Below the pieces are notes generated by a model, which searched no databases, was not told the origin of the DNA, and worked only from the letters and a program-made list of their open reading frames with translations. The position numbers and the translations under genes are program-made. From Epibacterium sp. Ofav1-8 (lineage in GTDB: Bacteria > Pseudomonadota > Alphaproteobacteria > Rhodobacterales > Rhodobacteraceae), in the NCBI RefSeq assembly GCF_022348185.1, contig NZ_JAKRFD010000014.1, forward strand, positions 1-64,000: DNA of 64,000 bases. The letters are read 5' to 3'. This document shows positions 34,441-44,198 of the stretch, piece by piece (the first letter of the stretch is position 1; each line of letters begins with the position of its first letter).

Positions 34441-36372
34441 TCAGCTGCGACCGAACAGGCGTTCGATGTCAGCGAGTTTGAGTTCCACATAGGTTGGGCG
34501 GCCATGGTTGCACTGGCCGGAGTGAGGCGTCTCTTCCATCTCGCGCAGAAGCGCGTTCATCTCCTCGCCGCGCATCCGCCGCCCGGAGCGGATCGAGCCA
34601 TGGCAGGCCACACGCGACAGGATCGCCTCCAACCGCGCCTGTACCAACTGGCTGTCGCCCTGATCGGCCAGTTCATCCAGAATGTCGCGGATCATCGCCT
34701 CGGCATTGACCTCGCCCAGAATGGCCGGAGTTTCGCGCACGGCCACGGCACTGCCGCCGAAGGCTTCGATCCCGAGGCCGAATTTTGCCAGATCATCGGC
34801 CACGTCCAGCAGACGCGCGCAATCGCCATCCGAGAGCTCGACAATCTCCGGGATCAGCAGCCCCTGGGTGGCAACGCCACTCTCGGCCATCTGGTGTTTG
34901 AGTTTTTCATAGACCAGCCGTTCATGCGCGGCATGTTGGTCGACGATCACCATACCGTCGCGGGTCTGGGCAATGATGTAGTTTTCATGCACCTGCCCGC
35001 GCGCCGCGCCCAAGGGCAGATCCTCGACCGGGTGCGTTTCTGGCTCTGCTGCGGCGTCTTCGACCAGACGGCCACTGTAGGCGCCGGACATCTCGGCAAA
35101 GCCGGCAGGTTCCGCCGGTGGCGGCGCAGGCCAGGACGGTGCGGGCGGCTGACCGGGGGCTTGCGCCGCATAAGAACTGTTGCGTGCGCCCAGGGACGGC
35201 CGATCCATCTGATAGACCCTCGGCGCTCCCGTCGCGGTGGGTTGCTCGGGCCGCATCGCGCCCAACGTCGCCCCCGCCACAGTGCTGGAGGCACGGTGGC
35301 CAGCGTCCGCCAGCGCATGGCGCAACGCGGAGACAATCAGCCCGCGCGCCAGTCCGGGATCGCGAAACCGCACCTCGGATTTTGCCGGGTGGACGTTCAC
35401 ATCCACCAGCGTCGGATCGCAATCGATGAACAAGGCTGCCGCCGGATGTCGATCGCGGCTGAGGAAATCCATATAGGCCGCCCGCAGCGCGCCGGTGAGC
35501 ATCTTGTCCTTCACCGGCCGGGTGTTCACGAACAGGAACTGCGTCACCGCAGCCCCGCGCGAATAGGTCGGCAGCGCTGCATAGCCATAAAGGCGGATGC
35601 CCTCGCGCGTCGCGTCGATCTTCAGCGCGTTCTCTGCAAATTCGCGACCAATCACATGCGCAAGCCGGCCATGCAGCGCATCAAAGAGATCGCCGCTCAT
35701 GGGGTCGGCGCGGAATGTCACACGTCCCTCACCGCCGCCGGAAACATCCCGCAAGGTGAAGCCCACGGCAGGTTCCGCCATCGCCAGTCGCTTCACGGTG
35801 TCGGAAATCGCCTGCGTTTCTGCGCGGTCGGTGCGCATGAACTTCAGCCGTGCAGGCGTGGCAAAGAACAGATCGCGCAGCTCCACGATGGTGCCCTGAC
35901 GCAGCGCGGCAGGTTTCACTGGCTCCATATGTCCGCCCGCGACGCGGAGTTGGGCCGCGTCATGGCCCTCCGCCCGGCTGGTGATGGTGAGACGGCCAAC
36001 CGCGCCCAAACTGGGCAGGGCCTCGCCACGAAACCCGAATGTGTGGATATTGAGCAGATCCGAGCCGTCGATCTTGGACGTCGCATGACGCGACAGGGCA
36101 AGCGGCAGATCTTCAGGCGACATGCCACAGCCATTGTCGGTCACCCGGATCAGCGTCTTGCCGCCATCTGCGATCTCGACCGTGATGCGGGTCGCCCCGG
36201 CGTCGATGGCGTTCTCCACCAGCTCCTTGACGGCGGAGGCCGGGCGTTCGACCACCTCACCCGCAGCGATGCGGTTGATGGCGCTGTCGTCCAGCTGGCG
36301 AATGACAGGCCGGTGGGTCTCTATCGCTTGGGAGACAGGGTTTTCGCTGATTTGGGGGTCGATCGTAGCCAT
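34441..36372 (-). CDS. mutL: DNA mismatch repair protein MutL
   Basis: A 643-residue MutL with an N-terminal GHKL ATPase ([33 protein letters not shown]), a proline-rich linker (about 340-460) and a C-terminal dimerisation domain. The C-terminal domain carries the endonuclease motif [12 protein letters not shown] and a CNHGRP zinc-site segment. It should therefore nick DNA itself, as in bacteria without MutH. The ATG at 36372 is preferred, dropping a 149-codon upstream extension of non-MutL character. Confidence 0.95.
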   Translation of the reverse strand: MATIDPQISENPVSQAIETHRPVIRQLDDSAINRIAAGEVVERPASAVKELVENAIDAGATRITVEIADGGKTLIRVTDNGCGMSPEDLPLALSRHATSKIDGSDLLNIHTFGFRGEALPSLGAVGRLTITSRAEGHDAAQLRVAGGHMEPVKPAALRQGTIVELRDLFFATPARLKFMRTDRAETQAISDTVKRLAMAEPAVGFTLRDVSGGGEGRVTFRADPMSGDLFDALHGRLAHVIGREFAENALKIDATREGIRLYGYAALPTYSRGAAVTQFLFVNTRPVKDKMLTGALRAAYMDFLSRDRHPAAALFIDCDPTLVDVNVHPAKSEVRFRDPGLARGLIVSALRHALADAGHRASSTVAGATLGAMRPEQPTATGAPRVYQMDRPSLGARNSSYAAQAPGQPPAPSWPAPPPAEPAGFAEMSGAYSGRLVEDAAAEPETHPVEDLPLGAARGQVHENYIIAQTRDGMVIVDQHAAHERLVYEKLKHQMAESGVATQGLLIPEIVELSDGDCARLLDVADDLAKFGLGIEAFGGSAVAVRETPAILGEVNAEAMIRDILDELADQGDSQLVQARLEAILSRVACHGSIRSGRRMRGEEMNALLREMEETPHSGQCNHGRPTYVELKLADIERLFGRS

Positions 36373-36719
36373 GACCCAAGATTTAGCATGTGAGCGCACG
36401 ATTCTGCCACCCGGAATACGCGTATCGGACGCAGCTGGCAACGGGAACCGGCCCCTCGGCGCATCGCCGCCGTCCGGCCCTGTCCGCTGGCGATGCGGGA
36501 TGCGCCCACACGCCTCCTGCCACGCCGATAGTGACGCGAGCATAGCAGATCCTGCGATGACCCTATCAACATCGGCGTACGGGCGCCCCGGAACACCCTG
36601 CACACCAACCCCTTTTTTGTCCTTTTGGTCAAATTTTATCGCAGATCCTGCTTCGCAAGCTTGCAATCGCGGGGGTGGACGTGCGATTTTATCTGCAAAT
36701 CTTTTGAGGACTCCCGCAC
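36373..36719. other. Divergent intergenic region between mutL and deoC
   Basis: No gene is seen. The deoC-proximal 110 bp are AT-rich and hold two near-identical repeats listed separately. The mutL-proximal part has no feature I can support. Confidence 0.5.
36633..36701 (+). promoter_or_regulatory. Direct repeats upstream of deoC, candidate operator pair
   Basis: ATTTTATCGCAGATC (36633-36647) and ATTTTATCTGCAAATC (36686-36701) match except for one inserted base and one substitution, and lie 53 bp apart just upstream of deoC. Such spaced repeats suit a DeoR- or sugar-type repressor, but no regulator gene is adjacent. Confidence 0.45.
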
Positions 36720-37736
36720 ATGGACAGCCAAATCGCAGAAGCCTCTGCCGCCAAAGCCGCTGCACCGACCTCCGGTCACGGCTCCGACAGCGCCCTGCCC
36801 CGCAATCCCGGTGTCGCACTCGATCTGGACTGGGCGCTGGGGCTGGAGGCCAATACCTCCGCCATCGAACGCCGCTGTGCCAGCCTGCCCGGCCGCCGCA
36901 CGGTCAAGAAGGACCATCAGGCCGCGTGGCTTCTGAAGGCCGTCACCTGCATCGATCTGACGACCCTGGCCGGCGATGACACCGAAGCGCGGGTCCGCCG
37001 CCTATGTGCCAAGGCTCGCCAACCGGTCCGCGCCGACATCCTGTCGCAGCTTGGCATGCCAGAGATCACCACCGGCGCGGTCTGCGTCTACCACGACATG
37101 ATCCCGGCCGCGGTCCGCGCCCTGCATGGCACCCAGATTCCGGTCGCTGCGGTCTCCACCGGGTTTCCGGCCGGTCTGTCGCCCTTTCACCTGCGACTGG
37201 AAGAGATCAAGGAAAGCGTCAAGGCCGGGGCCACCGAGATCGACATCGTGATTTCCCGCCGCCATGTGCTTTCGGGCAACTGGCAGGCGCTCTATGACGA
37301 GATGAAAGCCTTTCGTGCCGCCTGTGGTGACGCCCACGTCAAGGCGATCCTGGCCACCGGCGAACTCGGCACCCTGCGCAACGTCGCCCGGGCCTCGATG
37401 ATCTGCATGATGGCGGGCGCCGACTTCATCAAGACCTCCACCGGCAAGGAAGGGGTGAATGCCACCCTGCCCGTGTCTCTGGTGATGATCCGCGCCATTC
37501 GCGACTATTACGAGCGCACCGGCTTTCATGTCGGCTACAAACCCGCTGGCGGCATTTCCAAGGCCAAGGATGCGCTGGTCTATCTTGCGCTCATGAAAGA
37601 AGAGCTGGGCAAGCGCTGGGTGCAGCCCGACCTGTTCCGCTTTGGCGCGTCCAGCCTGCTTGGCGATATCGAACGCCAGCTCGAACACCACGTGACCGGC
37701 GCCTATTCCGCTGGCTACCGCCACCCGATGGCGTGA
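36720..37736 (+). CDS. deoC: Deoxyribose-phosphate aldolase
   Basis: A 338-residue aldolase that splits 2-deoxyribose 5-phosphate into glyceraldehyde 3-phosphate and acetaldehyde. The Schiff-base lysine is in GYKPAGGIS, with [10 protein letters not shown] and [13 protein letters not shown] completing the active site. It is about 80 residues longer than E. coli DeoC. Its N-terminal extension and the [20 protein letters not shown] stretch are of the type found in eukaryotic DERA. GAGGA precedes the ATG. The aldehyde dehydrogenase gene follows after 10 bp. Confidence 0.94.
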   Translation: MDSQIAEASAAKAAAPTSGHGSDSALPRNPGVALDLDWALGLEANTSAIERRCASLPGRRTVKKDHQAAWLLKAVTCIDLTTLAGDDTEARVRRLCAKARQPVRADILSQLGMPEITTGAVCVYHDMIPAAVRALHGTQIPVAAVSTGFPAGLSPFHLRLEEIKESVKAGATEIDIVISRRHVLSGNWQALYDEMKAFRAACGDAHVKAILATGELGTLRNVARASMICMMAGADFIKTSTGKEGVNATLPVSLVMIRAIRDYYERTGFHVGYKPAGGISKAKDALVYLALMKEELGKRWVQPDLFRFGASSLLGDIERQLEHHVTGAYSAGYRHPMA

Positions 37737-37746
37737 GGAAGAACCG

Positions 37747-40089
37747 ATGACAATCAAAGAGATCTTCGACACCATGGAATATGGCTCCGCCCCCGAAAGC
37801 GCCGCTGATGTCTATGCCTGGCTGGTCGACCAGGGCAGCCGCTTCGGCCATTTCATCAACGGGGAGTTCACCGCCCCGGGCAAAGGGTTCGAGAGCAAGA
37901 ACCCCGCAACCGGAGAGGTGCTGGCAGAGCTGACCCAGGCCACCAAGAAAGACGTGGATGCCGCGGTCAAAGCCGCCCGCGCCGCCCAGGATGACTGGGC
38001 CGCGATGGGGGGCTCTGGTCGGGCAACCTACCTCTATGCCATTGCCCGCCTGTTGCAGAAACACAGCCGCCTGTTTGCGGTGCTGGAAACGCTGGACAAC
38101 GGCAAGCCGATCCGCGAGAGCCGCGACATCGACATTCCGCTTGTGCAGCGGCATTTCTATCACCACGCGGGCCATGCCCAGCTGATGGACGCGGAAATGA
38201 CGGACCGCGAGCCGCTCGGGGTCTGCGGCCAGATCATTCCGTGGAATTTCCCGCTGCTGATGCTGGCCTGGAAAGTGGCGCCCGCGCTTGCGATGGGCAA
38301 CACGGTGGTGCTGAAACCGGCGGAGTACACCTCGCTGACCGCGCTGCTGTTTGCCGACATCTGCCGCCAGGCCGGCCTGCCCAAAGGGGTCGTGAACATC
38401 GTCACCGGCGATGGCGCCGTGGGCGAGATGATCGTCAAGGCCGACGTGGACAAGATCGCCTTCACCGGCTCCACCTCGGTGGGGCGCAAAATCCGCGAAG
38501 CCACCGCGGGCACCGGCAAGGCCCTAACCCTAGAGCTGGGCGGCAAGAGCCCCTACATCGTGTTTGACGACGCCGATCAGGACAGCGCGATCGAGGGTCT
38601 GGTGGACGCGATCTGGTTCAATCAGGGCCAGGTCTGCTGCGCGGGCTCGCGCCTGCTGGTGCAGGAAAGCGTCGCCGAGCAGTTTCACAAGAAACTGCGC
38701 GCACGGATGAAAACGCTGCGGCTGGGCGACCCGCTCGACAAATGTATCGATGTGGGCGCCGTGGTGGACCCGGTGCAACATGCCGAAATCACCCGGCTGG
38801 TCGCAACCGCCAAGAACTGCACCGTGCACCAGTCCGCCATCAACATGCCGGCCACGGGCTGCTTCTTCCCGCCCACCCTGATCGAGGGGCTGTCGCCTGC
38901 CGACCCGCTGATGCAGGAAGAGATCTTTGGCCCGGTGTTGGTCTCCACGACGTTCCGCACGCCATCCGAGGCGGTGGAGCTGGCCAACAACACCCGCTAC
39001 GGGCTGGCCGCGACGCTCTGGACCGAGAACGTCAACCTGGCGCTGGATATCGCACCCAAGCTGGTCGCGGGCGTGGTCTGGGTCAATGGCACCAACATGT
39101 TCGACGCCGCCGCCCCCTTTGGCGGCGTGCGCGAAAGCGGCTTTGGCCGCGAAGGTGGGGTGGAGGGGCTCATGGCCTATACCAAACCCATCGGCGACAC
39201 AGATCCGCTGAAACCTGTCGCGGCGTTTGAAGGCAGCGACAAGAGGGCTGCCCCGACCGGTATCGACCGCACGGCCAAGATGTACATCGGCGGCAAGCAG
39301 GCCCGCCCCGACAGCGGCTATGCGCGCGCCGTGTATGGCCCCAAAGGCGACCTGCTGGGCCACGTGGGCGCAGGCAGCCGCAAGGATGTGCGCAACGCGG
39401 TCGAAGCCGCCAATGCCGCCAAAGGCTGGGCCAAGACCACAGGCCACCTGCGCGCGCAGATCCTGTATTACCTGGCCGAGAACCTCGCCGCCCGCGCCGG
39501 GGAATTTGCCGCGCGCATCGATGCGATGACGGGCAAGGGCGACGGTGCCGCGGAGGTCGAAGCCTCGCTGCAACGGCTGTTCTCTGCTGCCGCCTGGGCG
39601 GACAAATACGACGGGCTGGCGCATGGCGTGCCGATCCGGGGCGTGGCGCTTGGCATGAAGGAGCCCGTGGGCACCATCGGCATCCTCTGTGCCGATGAAG
39701 CGCCGCTTCTGGGTCTGATCTCTGCCATGGCCCCGGCCATTGCCATGGGCAACCGGGTGGTGCTGGCGGCGTCCCAGGCCTTCCCGCTGGCGGCCACGGA
39801 TCTCTATCAGGTGCTTGAGACCTCTGACGTGCCTGCGGGTGTGGTGAACATCCTCACCGGCGCACACAAGGATCTCGGCGACACCATGGCCAAGCACCTC
39901 GACATCGACGCGGTCTGGAGCTTCTCCTCCACCGACCTGTCGAAGACGATCGAGGCCGCCTCCGCCGGCAACCTCAAGCGAACCTGGGTCAACAATGCCT
40001 GCGCCTTTGACTGGTCGCGCGACCACTCCAAACGGTTCTTGCAGGCGGCGACCGAGGTGAAAACCGTCTGGATTCCCTACGGCGAGTAA
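37747..40089 (+). CDS. Two-domain aldehyde dehydrogenase, ALDH16 type
   Basis: A 780-residue protein with two aldehyde dehydrogenase domains in one chain. The first (about 35-490) is complete: LELGGKSPYIVFDD and the catalytic Cys298 in QGQVCCAGSR. The second (about 510-780) lacks the catalytic cysteine segment and ends early, as in the ALDH16 family known from mammals and marine Rhodobacteraceae. Next to deoC it probably oxidises the acetaldehyde released from deoxyribose phosphate. The ribosome site is GAGGAAG. Confidence 0.92.
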   Translation: MTIKEIFDTMEYGSAPESAADVYAWLVDQGSRFGHFINGEFTAPGKGFESKNPATGEVLAELTQATKKDVDAAVKAARAAQDDWAAMGGSGRATYLYAIARLLQKHSRLFAVLETLDNGKPIRESRDIDIPLVQRHFYHHAGHAQLMDAEMTDREPLGVCGQIIPWNFPLLMLAWKVAPALAMGNTVVLKPAEYTSLTALLFADICRQAGLPKGVVNIVTGDGAVGEMIVKADVDKIAFTGSTSVGRKIREATAGTGKALTLELGGKSPYIVFDDADQDSAIEGLVDAIWFNQGQVCCAGSRLLVQESVAEQFHKKLRARMKTLRLGDPLDKCIDVGAVVDPVQHAEITRLVATAKNCTVHQSAINMPATGCFFPPTLIEGLSPADPLMQEEIFGPVLVSTTFRTPSEAVELANNTRYGLAATLWTENVNLALDIAPKLVAGVVWVNGTNMFDAAAPFGGVRESGFGREGGVEGLMAYTKPIGDTDPLKPVAAFEGSDKRAAPTGIDRTAKMYIGGKQARPDSGYARAVYGPKGDLLGHVGAGSRKDVRNAVEAANAAKGWAKTTGHLRAQILYYLAENLAARAGEFAARIDAMTGKGDGAAEVEASLQRLFSAAAWADKYDGLAHGVPIRGVALGMKEPVGTIGILCADEAPLLGLISAMAPAIAMGNRVVLAASQAFPLAATDLYQVLETSDVPAGVVNILTGAHKDLGDTMAKHLDIDAVWSFSSTDLSKTIEAASAGNLKRTWVNNACAFDWSRDHSKRFLQAATEVKTVWIPYGE

Positions 40090-40108
40090 CTCATTCCCCC
40101 TGACACAG

Positions 40109-40147
40109 AAAAACGGCGCGGCTCCGATGTGGAACCGCGCCGTTTTT
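40109..40147. terminator. Bidirectional rho-independent terminator
   Basis: AAAAACGGCGCGG (40109-40121) and CCGCGCCGTTTTT (40135-40147) form a 13 bp stem with A and T tracts on both sides. It serves the deoC operon (+) and the peptidase operon (-), which converge here. Confidence 0.93.
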
Positions 40148-40200
40148 GTTTATTGACTGGCGCCCGCCCGGACCAAAGCACGGGCGCAGAGCCACGGGTT

Positions 40201-41574
40201 TTAATCGGTGGACCTCAGCCCCTCGGGCTCTCCGACCACAACAAACCGCAGCCCCTCGGGATCAAGCAGTTCCTTGGCCACCCGGTTCACATCCTCCAGT
40301 GTCACCGCCTCGACCTTGTCGTTGCGGGTGACCACATAATCCGTGGGCAGATCATCCATCTGCATCGATACCAGGATCGAGGCGATCTGGCTGTTGCCAT
40401 TGAACCGCAAGGGGTAGGCACCGGTCAGATAGGTCTTGGCGTCCTGCAGTTCCGCTTCGGTCACACCGCCCTCGACCAGGGCCTGCCACTGGTCGCGCAC
40501 CACACCGACCGCTTCGGCCATCTTCTCATTGGCAGAGGCAAAGGACCCCATATAGGTCGAGGCCAGATCACGCGGCACCAGATAGCTGTAGGCGCCATAG
40601 GTGAGGCCGCGTTTGGTGCGCACTTCCTGCATCAGGCGCGTCTCAAAAGACCCACCGCCGAGGATCTGGTTCAGCACATAAGCGGCAAAGAAATCCGGAT
40701 CGTGCCGGTCGATACCCTCTTGACCAAAAAGCGCCACCGACTGCGGCGTGGCAAAGGGCACCACCGTGGTGCCACCGGTCAGCAGCACCTCCGCCGGGCC
40801 GGGCATCGGCGCGCCCTCGGCGGGCAGTGCCCCCAGAAGATCGTCCAGGATCGTCCCCAGCTCTTCGGGGGTGATATCCCCCACAGCGCTGACATAGAGC
40901 CTGTCACGGGCAAACACCGCCTCATGCGCGGCGAACATGTCCTGCCGCGTCAGCTCCGAAACACTCTCAACCGTGCCCTTGCCGCTGCTGCCGTAGGGGT
41001 GGTCGCCAAACGCCAGCTTGGCAAAGGTCTTGCCGGCAATCGCATTGGGATCGGTCTGGTCAGAGCGCAGCCCCACCAGCACCTGGGCCCGCACCCGGTC
41101 CAGCGCATCCTGATCGAAACGTGGCTCCTGAATGGTCTGGCGCAGAAGCTCCATCACCTCATCGCGGTTTTCGGTCAGGAAACTGGCGGAGATCGCGACC
41201 ATGTCCTTGTCGGCATCATAGGAAAAATTGGCCGCCAGAGCCTCGACCGCACGGGCGTAGTCCTGCGCGCGCAGCTCTCCTGCTCCCTCTTCCAACAGGC
41301 CGCCCATCAGATGCACGGCCCCGCGTTTGCCGGGCGCATCCAGCGACGTGCCGCCGCGAAACCGCAGCTCCAGCGCGGAGAAAGGAATGCTGTGGTCCTC
41401 GACCAGCCACGCCTTGATCCCGCCGGGCGAGGTGACTTCCTTGATGTCGATCTCAGCCCGCGCCACCTGCGCGGCAAACAGCAGTGCGACACCGATCACC
41501 AGCGCCAAAAGGGCACGTTTCAGCGGTTGCAGATCAAGGGCGCGCACACGGGCGGATGTTGTGGTCCGGCTCAT
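40201..41574 (-). CDS. M16-family peptidase-like protein, non-catalytic partner
   Basis: A 457-residue periplasmic protein with a signal or anchor segment (about 20-40). It has the M16 two-lobe fold but no HxxEH zinc motif; the equivalent stretch reads VHLMGGLLEEG. The late RTKRGLTYGAYSYL segment, which supplies substrate-binding Arg and Tyr in M16B partners, is intact. It should therefore act as the regulatory half of a heterodimer with the next gene upstream, which it overlaps by 4 bp. Confidence 0.9.
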   Translation of the reverse strand: MSRTTTSARVRALDLQPLKRALLALVIGVALLFAAQVARAEIDIKEVTSPGGIKAWLVEDHSIPFSALELRFRGGTSLDAPGKRGAVHLMGGLLEEGAGELRAQDYARAVEALAANFSYDADKDMVAISASFLTENRDEVMELLRQTIQEPRFDQDALDRVRAQVLVGLRSDQTDPNAIAGKTFAKLAFGDHPYGSSGKGTVESVSELTRQDMFAAHEAVFARDRLYVSAVGDITPEELGTILDDLLGALPAEGAPMPGPAEVLLTGGTTVVPFATPQSVALFGQEGIDRHDPDFFAAYVLNQILGGGSFETRLMQEVRTKRGLTYGAYSYLVPRDLASTYMGSFASANEKMAEAVGVVRDQWQALVEGGVTEAELQDAKTYLTGAYPLRFNGNSQIASILVSMQMDDLPTDYVVTRNDKVEAVTLEDVNRVAKELLDPEGLRFVVVGEPEGLRSTD

Positions 41575-43001
41575 TGGTCAGCCTCCTGCTGGCTTTGGAT
41601 CAGGTAACCGGTGACAGAGGCCTCGGGGCGCAAAACTTCGCGTGCGACGGCAATAATCTCATCCTCCGTGATGGATTGCAGCACGCGCGGCCAGTCCTGC
41701 ACATCCTCGACCGTCAGCCCCGACGTAAGGGCGCGACCGTAGCGGTTGGCGATGCGGTCCACATCGTCGCGGGCATAGATTTCCGACGCCCGCAGTTGCA
41801 GTTTGATCCGCTCCAGCTGCTGACTGTCGACACCGGTGGCCAGAAACTGCTGCACGGTCCGGTCGAGCGCGGCCTCGGCGTCCTCAAGCGTCACGCCGTC
41901 GGCGGGCACGATCACAAAATCAAATGTGGTATCATCCAGCGATACCCCGGAATAGAAGGCCGCCGTATAGACCGCCACCTGCTGTTCGAACTGCAAGGCA
42001 TTGGCCAGATACGACGTGCTGCCACCGCCCAGCAACTGTGACAACAGATAGAGCGCCGCCGCTTTCTCCTGACTGCCGCTGTCGCGTTCCGGCGCCAGAT
42101 AGGACCGCTGCACATAGGGTTGCGAGACGCGCGCATCGGCGAACGTCAGACGCCGCGCCGCGGTTTGCGGCGGCTCCTCGCTGCGCAGCCGCTCCGGCAG
42201 CTCCGGGTTGGCCGGGATCACGCCATAATAGGTGTCCGCCAGTTCGCGCACCGCATCCGGTTGCACGTCACCTGACACCACGAGGATCGCATTGTTGGGC
42301 GCGTAGTAGGTGCCGTAGTAGGACAGCGCGTCCTCCATCGACAGGGTTTCCATCTCGTGGCGCCAGCCAATCACCGGCTGCCCGTAGCGATGGTTGAGAT
42401 ACTGCACCGCCCGCATCTGTTCGCGGAACAGGGCGCTGGGATCATTGTCGGTGCGCTGGTTGCGCTCTTCCAGGATCACCTCGCGCTCGGTGACGATGTC
42501 GGTCTCGGTCAGGCGCAGATTGCGCATCCGATCCGCTTCCATCTGCATCATCAGCTCTAGCCGGTCGGCGGCAACACGCTGAAAATAGGCCGTGTAATCG
42601 TAGCTGGTGAAAGCATTGTCGCGGCCACCATTGCGCGCAACCGTGGCGGACAACTCTCCGGGCTCCAGCGTATCGGTGCCCTTGAACAGCAGATGTTCGA
42701 GGAAATGCGCCACACCGCTCTGGCCGACAGGCTCATCCGCCGAGCCCGCGCGGTACCAGACCATATGCTGCACCACCGGGGCGCGGTGGTCCTCGACCAC
42801 CACCACCATCATGCCGTTGTCCAGCGTAAAGGTGGTCACCATGTCCACCCCGCTCTCGGCGCTGGTCTGGCTGTCGCTGGCAGCAATCTCCTGTGCGGAC
42901 ACCACAGGCACACCAAGACCTGCCGTCGAGAGCATCAGGGCACAGAGCGCAGCCCGCCAGCAGGTCCGAACCCCGGACGGAATCGCTGCCATAGACGTCA
43001 T
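41571..43001 (-). CDS. M16-family zinc peptidase, catalytic partner
   Basis: A 476-residue exported M16 peptidase with a signal sequence ending near residue 36 (VSAQ). The inverted zinc motif HFLEH is at 99-103, and the third zinc ligand lies in the EREVILEERN region about 75 residues later. It is the active half of the pair and probably trims small peptides or signal remnants in the periplasm. It is 133 bp downstream of the DUF3035 lipoprotein gene. Confidence 0.92.
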   Translation of the reverse strand: MTSMAAIPSGVRTCWRAALCALMLSTAGLGVPVVSAQEIAASDSQTSAESGVDMVTTFTLDNGMMVVVVEDHRAPVVQHMVWYRAGSADEPVGQSGVAHFLEHLLFKGTDTLEPGELSATVARNGGRDNAFTSYDYTAYFQRVAADRLELMMQMEADRMRNLRLTETDIVTEREVILEERNQRTDNDPSALFREQMRAVQYLNHRYGQPVIGWRHEMETLSMEDALSYYGTYYAPNNAILVVSGDVQPDAVRELADTYYGVIPANPELPERLRSEEPPQTAARRLTFADARVSQPYVQRSYLAPERDSGSQEKAAALYLLSQLLGGGSTSYLANALQFEQQVAVYTAAFYSGVSLDDTTFDFVIVPADGVTLEDAEAALDRTVQQFLATGVDSQQLERIKLQLRASEIYARDDVDRIANRYGRALTSGLTVEDVQDWPRVLQSITEDEIIAVAREVLRPEASVTGYLIQSQQEADQ

Positions 43002-43134
43002 AGTTCCAATCCTCCAATTCCATCACCCGGGCGCAGGCGGTGCGTGCCCCGGGGCAGAGTCACATATGTCTGCCAAAGCTCAAGTTACGGCGCCTGCCGT
43101 CAGCCACAAGCCGGTTTGCCGAAATTGTGAAGGA

Positions 43135-43641
43135 TTATTCGCCCTCTGGCGGCGCGGAGGGGGTCGGGACCCCGGCACGGCGATAGGCGGTGCTGACATC
43201 CTGCGGGTCCAGCGCCTGACGCTCATAGGTTTCCGCGTAGCGGTCGACCGGGAACAGCTTGATGTTGGCAAAGATCTTTGCCCGCTTGCGCCGTTGCTCA
43301 TCGTCGGCAGACAGGCTTTCGCGAATGTCGCCTTCCACGCCATAGCGACTGGCTGCCGTCACCAGCGCCCCGTCTCCGGCAGGGATACCGGTGCCGGACG
43401 GGCGCCCGCCCAATGCGACGATGGCCTCGGCATTGGGGTCGCGATCCGTCCGATTGCTGCCCCCGGGCGTGGGCTCCGGCAATGCGGCATAGTTTTCCGG
43501 CGCTTCCAGTGGTTTGCTCGGCAACACCAGGAATTCGTCAGGGCTGTTGCGCCGCGCATCGAGATCATGCAGCGGCTTGTCACCACAGGCGGTCAGCAGC
43601 AGTACGGAACCCAGGATGATAGGTGCGGTCACAAAGCGCAT
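43135..43641 (-). CDS. DUF3035 lipoprotein
   Basis: A 168-residue protein with a lipobox LLTAC (Cys19), so probably lipid-anchored. The mature part begins with the DUF3035-type stretch RNSPDEFLVLPSKPLEAP and ends proline-rich. Function unknown. It directly follows lspA, whose product removes the signal peptides of lipoproteins. Confidence 0.85.
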   Translation of the reverse strand: MRFVTAPIILGSVLLLTACGDKPLHDLDARRNSPDEFLVLPSKPLEAPENYAALPEPTPGGSNRTDRDPNAEAIVALGGRPSGTGIPAGDGALVTAASRYGVEGDIRESLSADDEQRRKRAKIFANIKLFPVDRYAETYERQALDPQDVSTAYRRAGVPTPSAPPEGE

Positions 43642-43696
43642 GGGGCGCGGTCCTCTTCGACGTTTCGCTCACCTCTAGCGCAAATCGCGCAGGAGG

Positions 43697-44179
43697 TCAC
43701 GCGGGCTTTTTCGCGCGGCCTTCGAACAGGATCAACCCCGCCGCCCCGGCAAAAATGAACACATCCGCAACATTGAAAACAAAGGGGTTCTGAATACCGC
43801 AACAGGACATGTTCAGGAAATCAAGCACATAGCCGTACAGACCCCGATCCAGCACATTGCCCAGGGCCCCGCCGACCACCAGCCCCGCACAGACCTGCAT
43901 GATCCGGCTTTGGCCATGGCTGCGACGTACCCACAGGATCACCGCTGCGCAGATCACCAGTGAAATCACGATCAGGATCCAGCGACTGGCGTCGCTCTGG
44001 CCATCGAACAGGCCAAAGTTGATGCCCCGGTTTTCGCCGTAGCGAAAGGTCAGGAGCGGCGGAGCCACGTCGATCCGCAGCCGGGTCACCAGATCAAGGC
44101 CGAACACGACCGCGATCTTGGTCGCCTGGTCCACGATCAGCGCAAAAATGGCTGCGAGAATAAGCGCGTAGCTCCGCAT
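43697..44179 (-). CDS. lspA: Lipoprotein signal peptidase (signal peptidase II)
   Basis: A 160-residue inner-membrane aspartic peptidase with four transmembrane segments. The two catalytic aspartates are in GGALGNVLDRG and FNVADVFIF. NRGINFGLF is the other family motif. It matures prolipoproteins, including probably the DUF3035 protein 55 bp downstream. It follows purH by 19 bp. Confidence 0.96.
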   Translation of the reverse strand: MRSYALILAAIFALIVDQATKIAVVFGLDLVTRLRIDVAPPLLTFRYGENRGINFGLFDGQSDASRWILIVISLVICAAVILWVRRSHGQSRIMQVCAGLVVGGALGNVLDRGLYGYVLDFLNMSCCGIQNPFVFNVADVFIFAGAAGLILFEGRAKKPA

Positions 44180-44198
44180 ATCAGATCAGACTCCGGGA

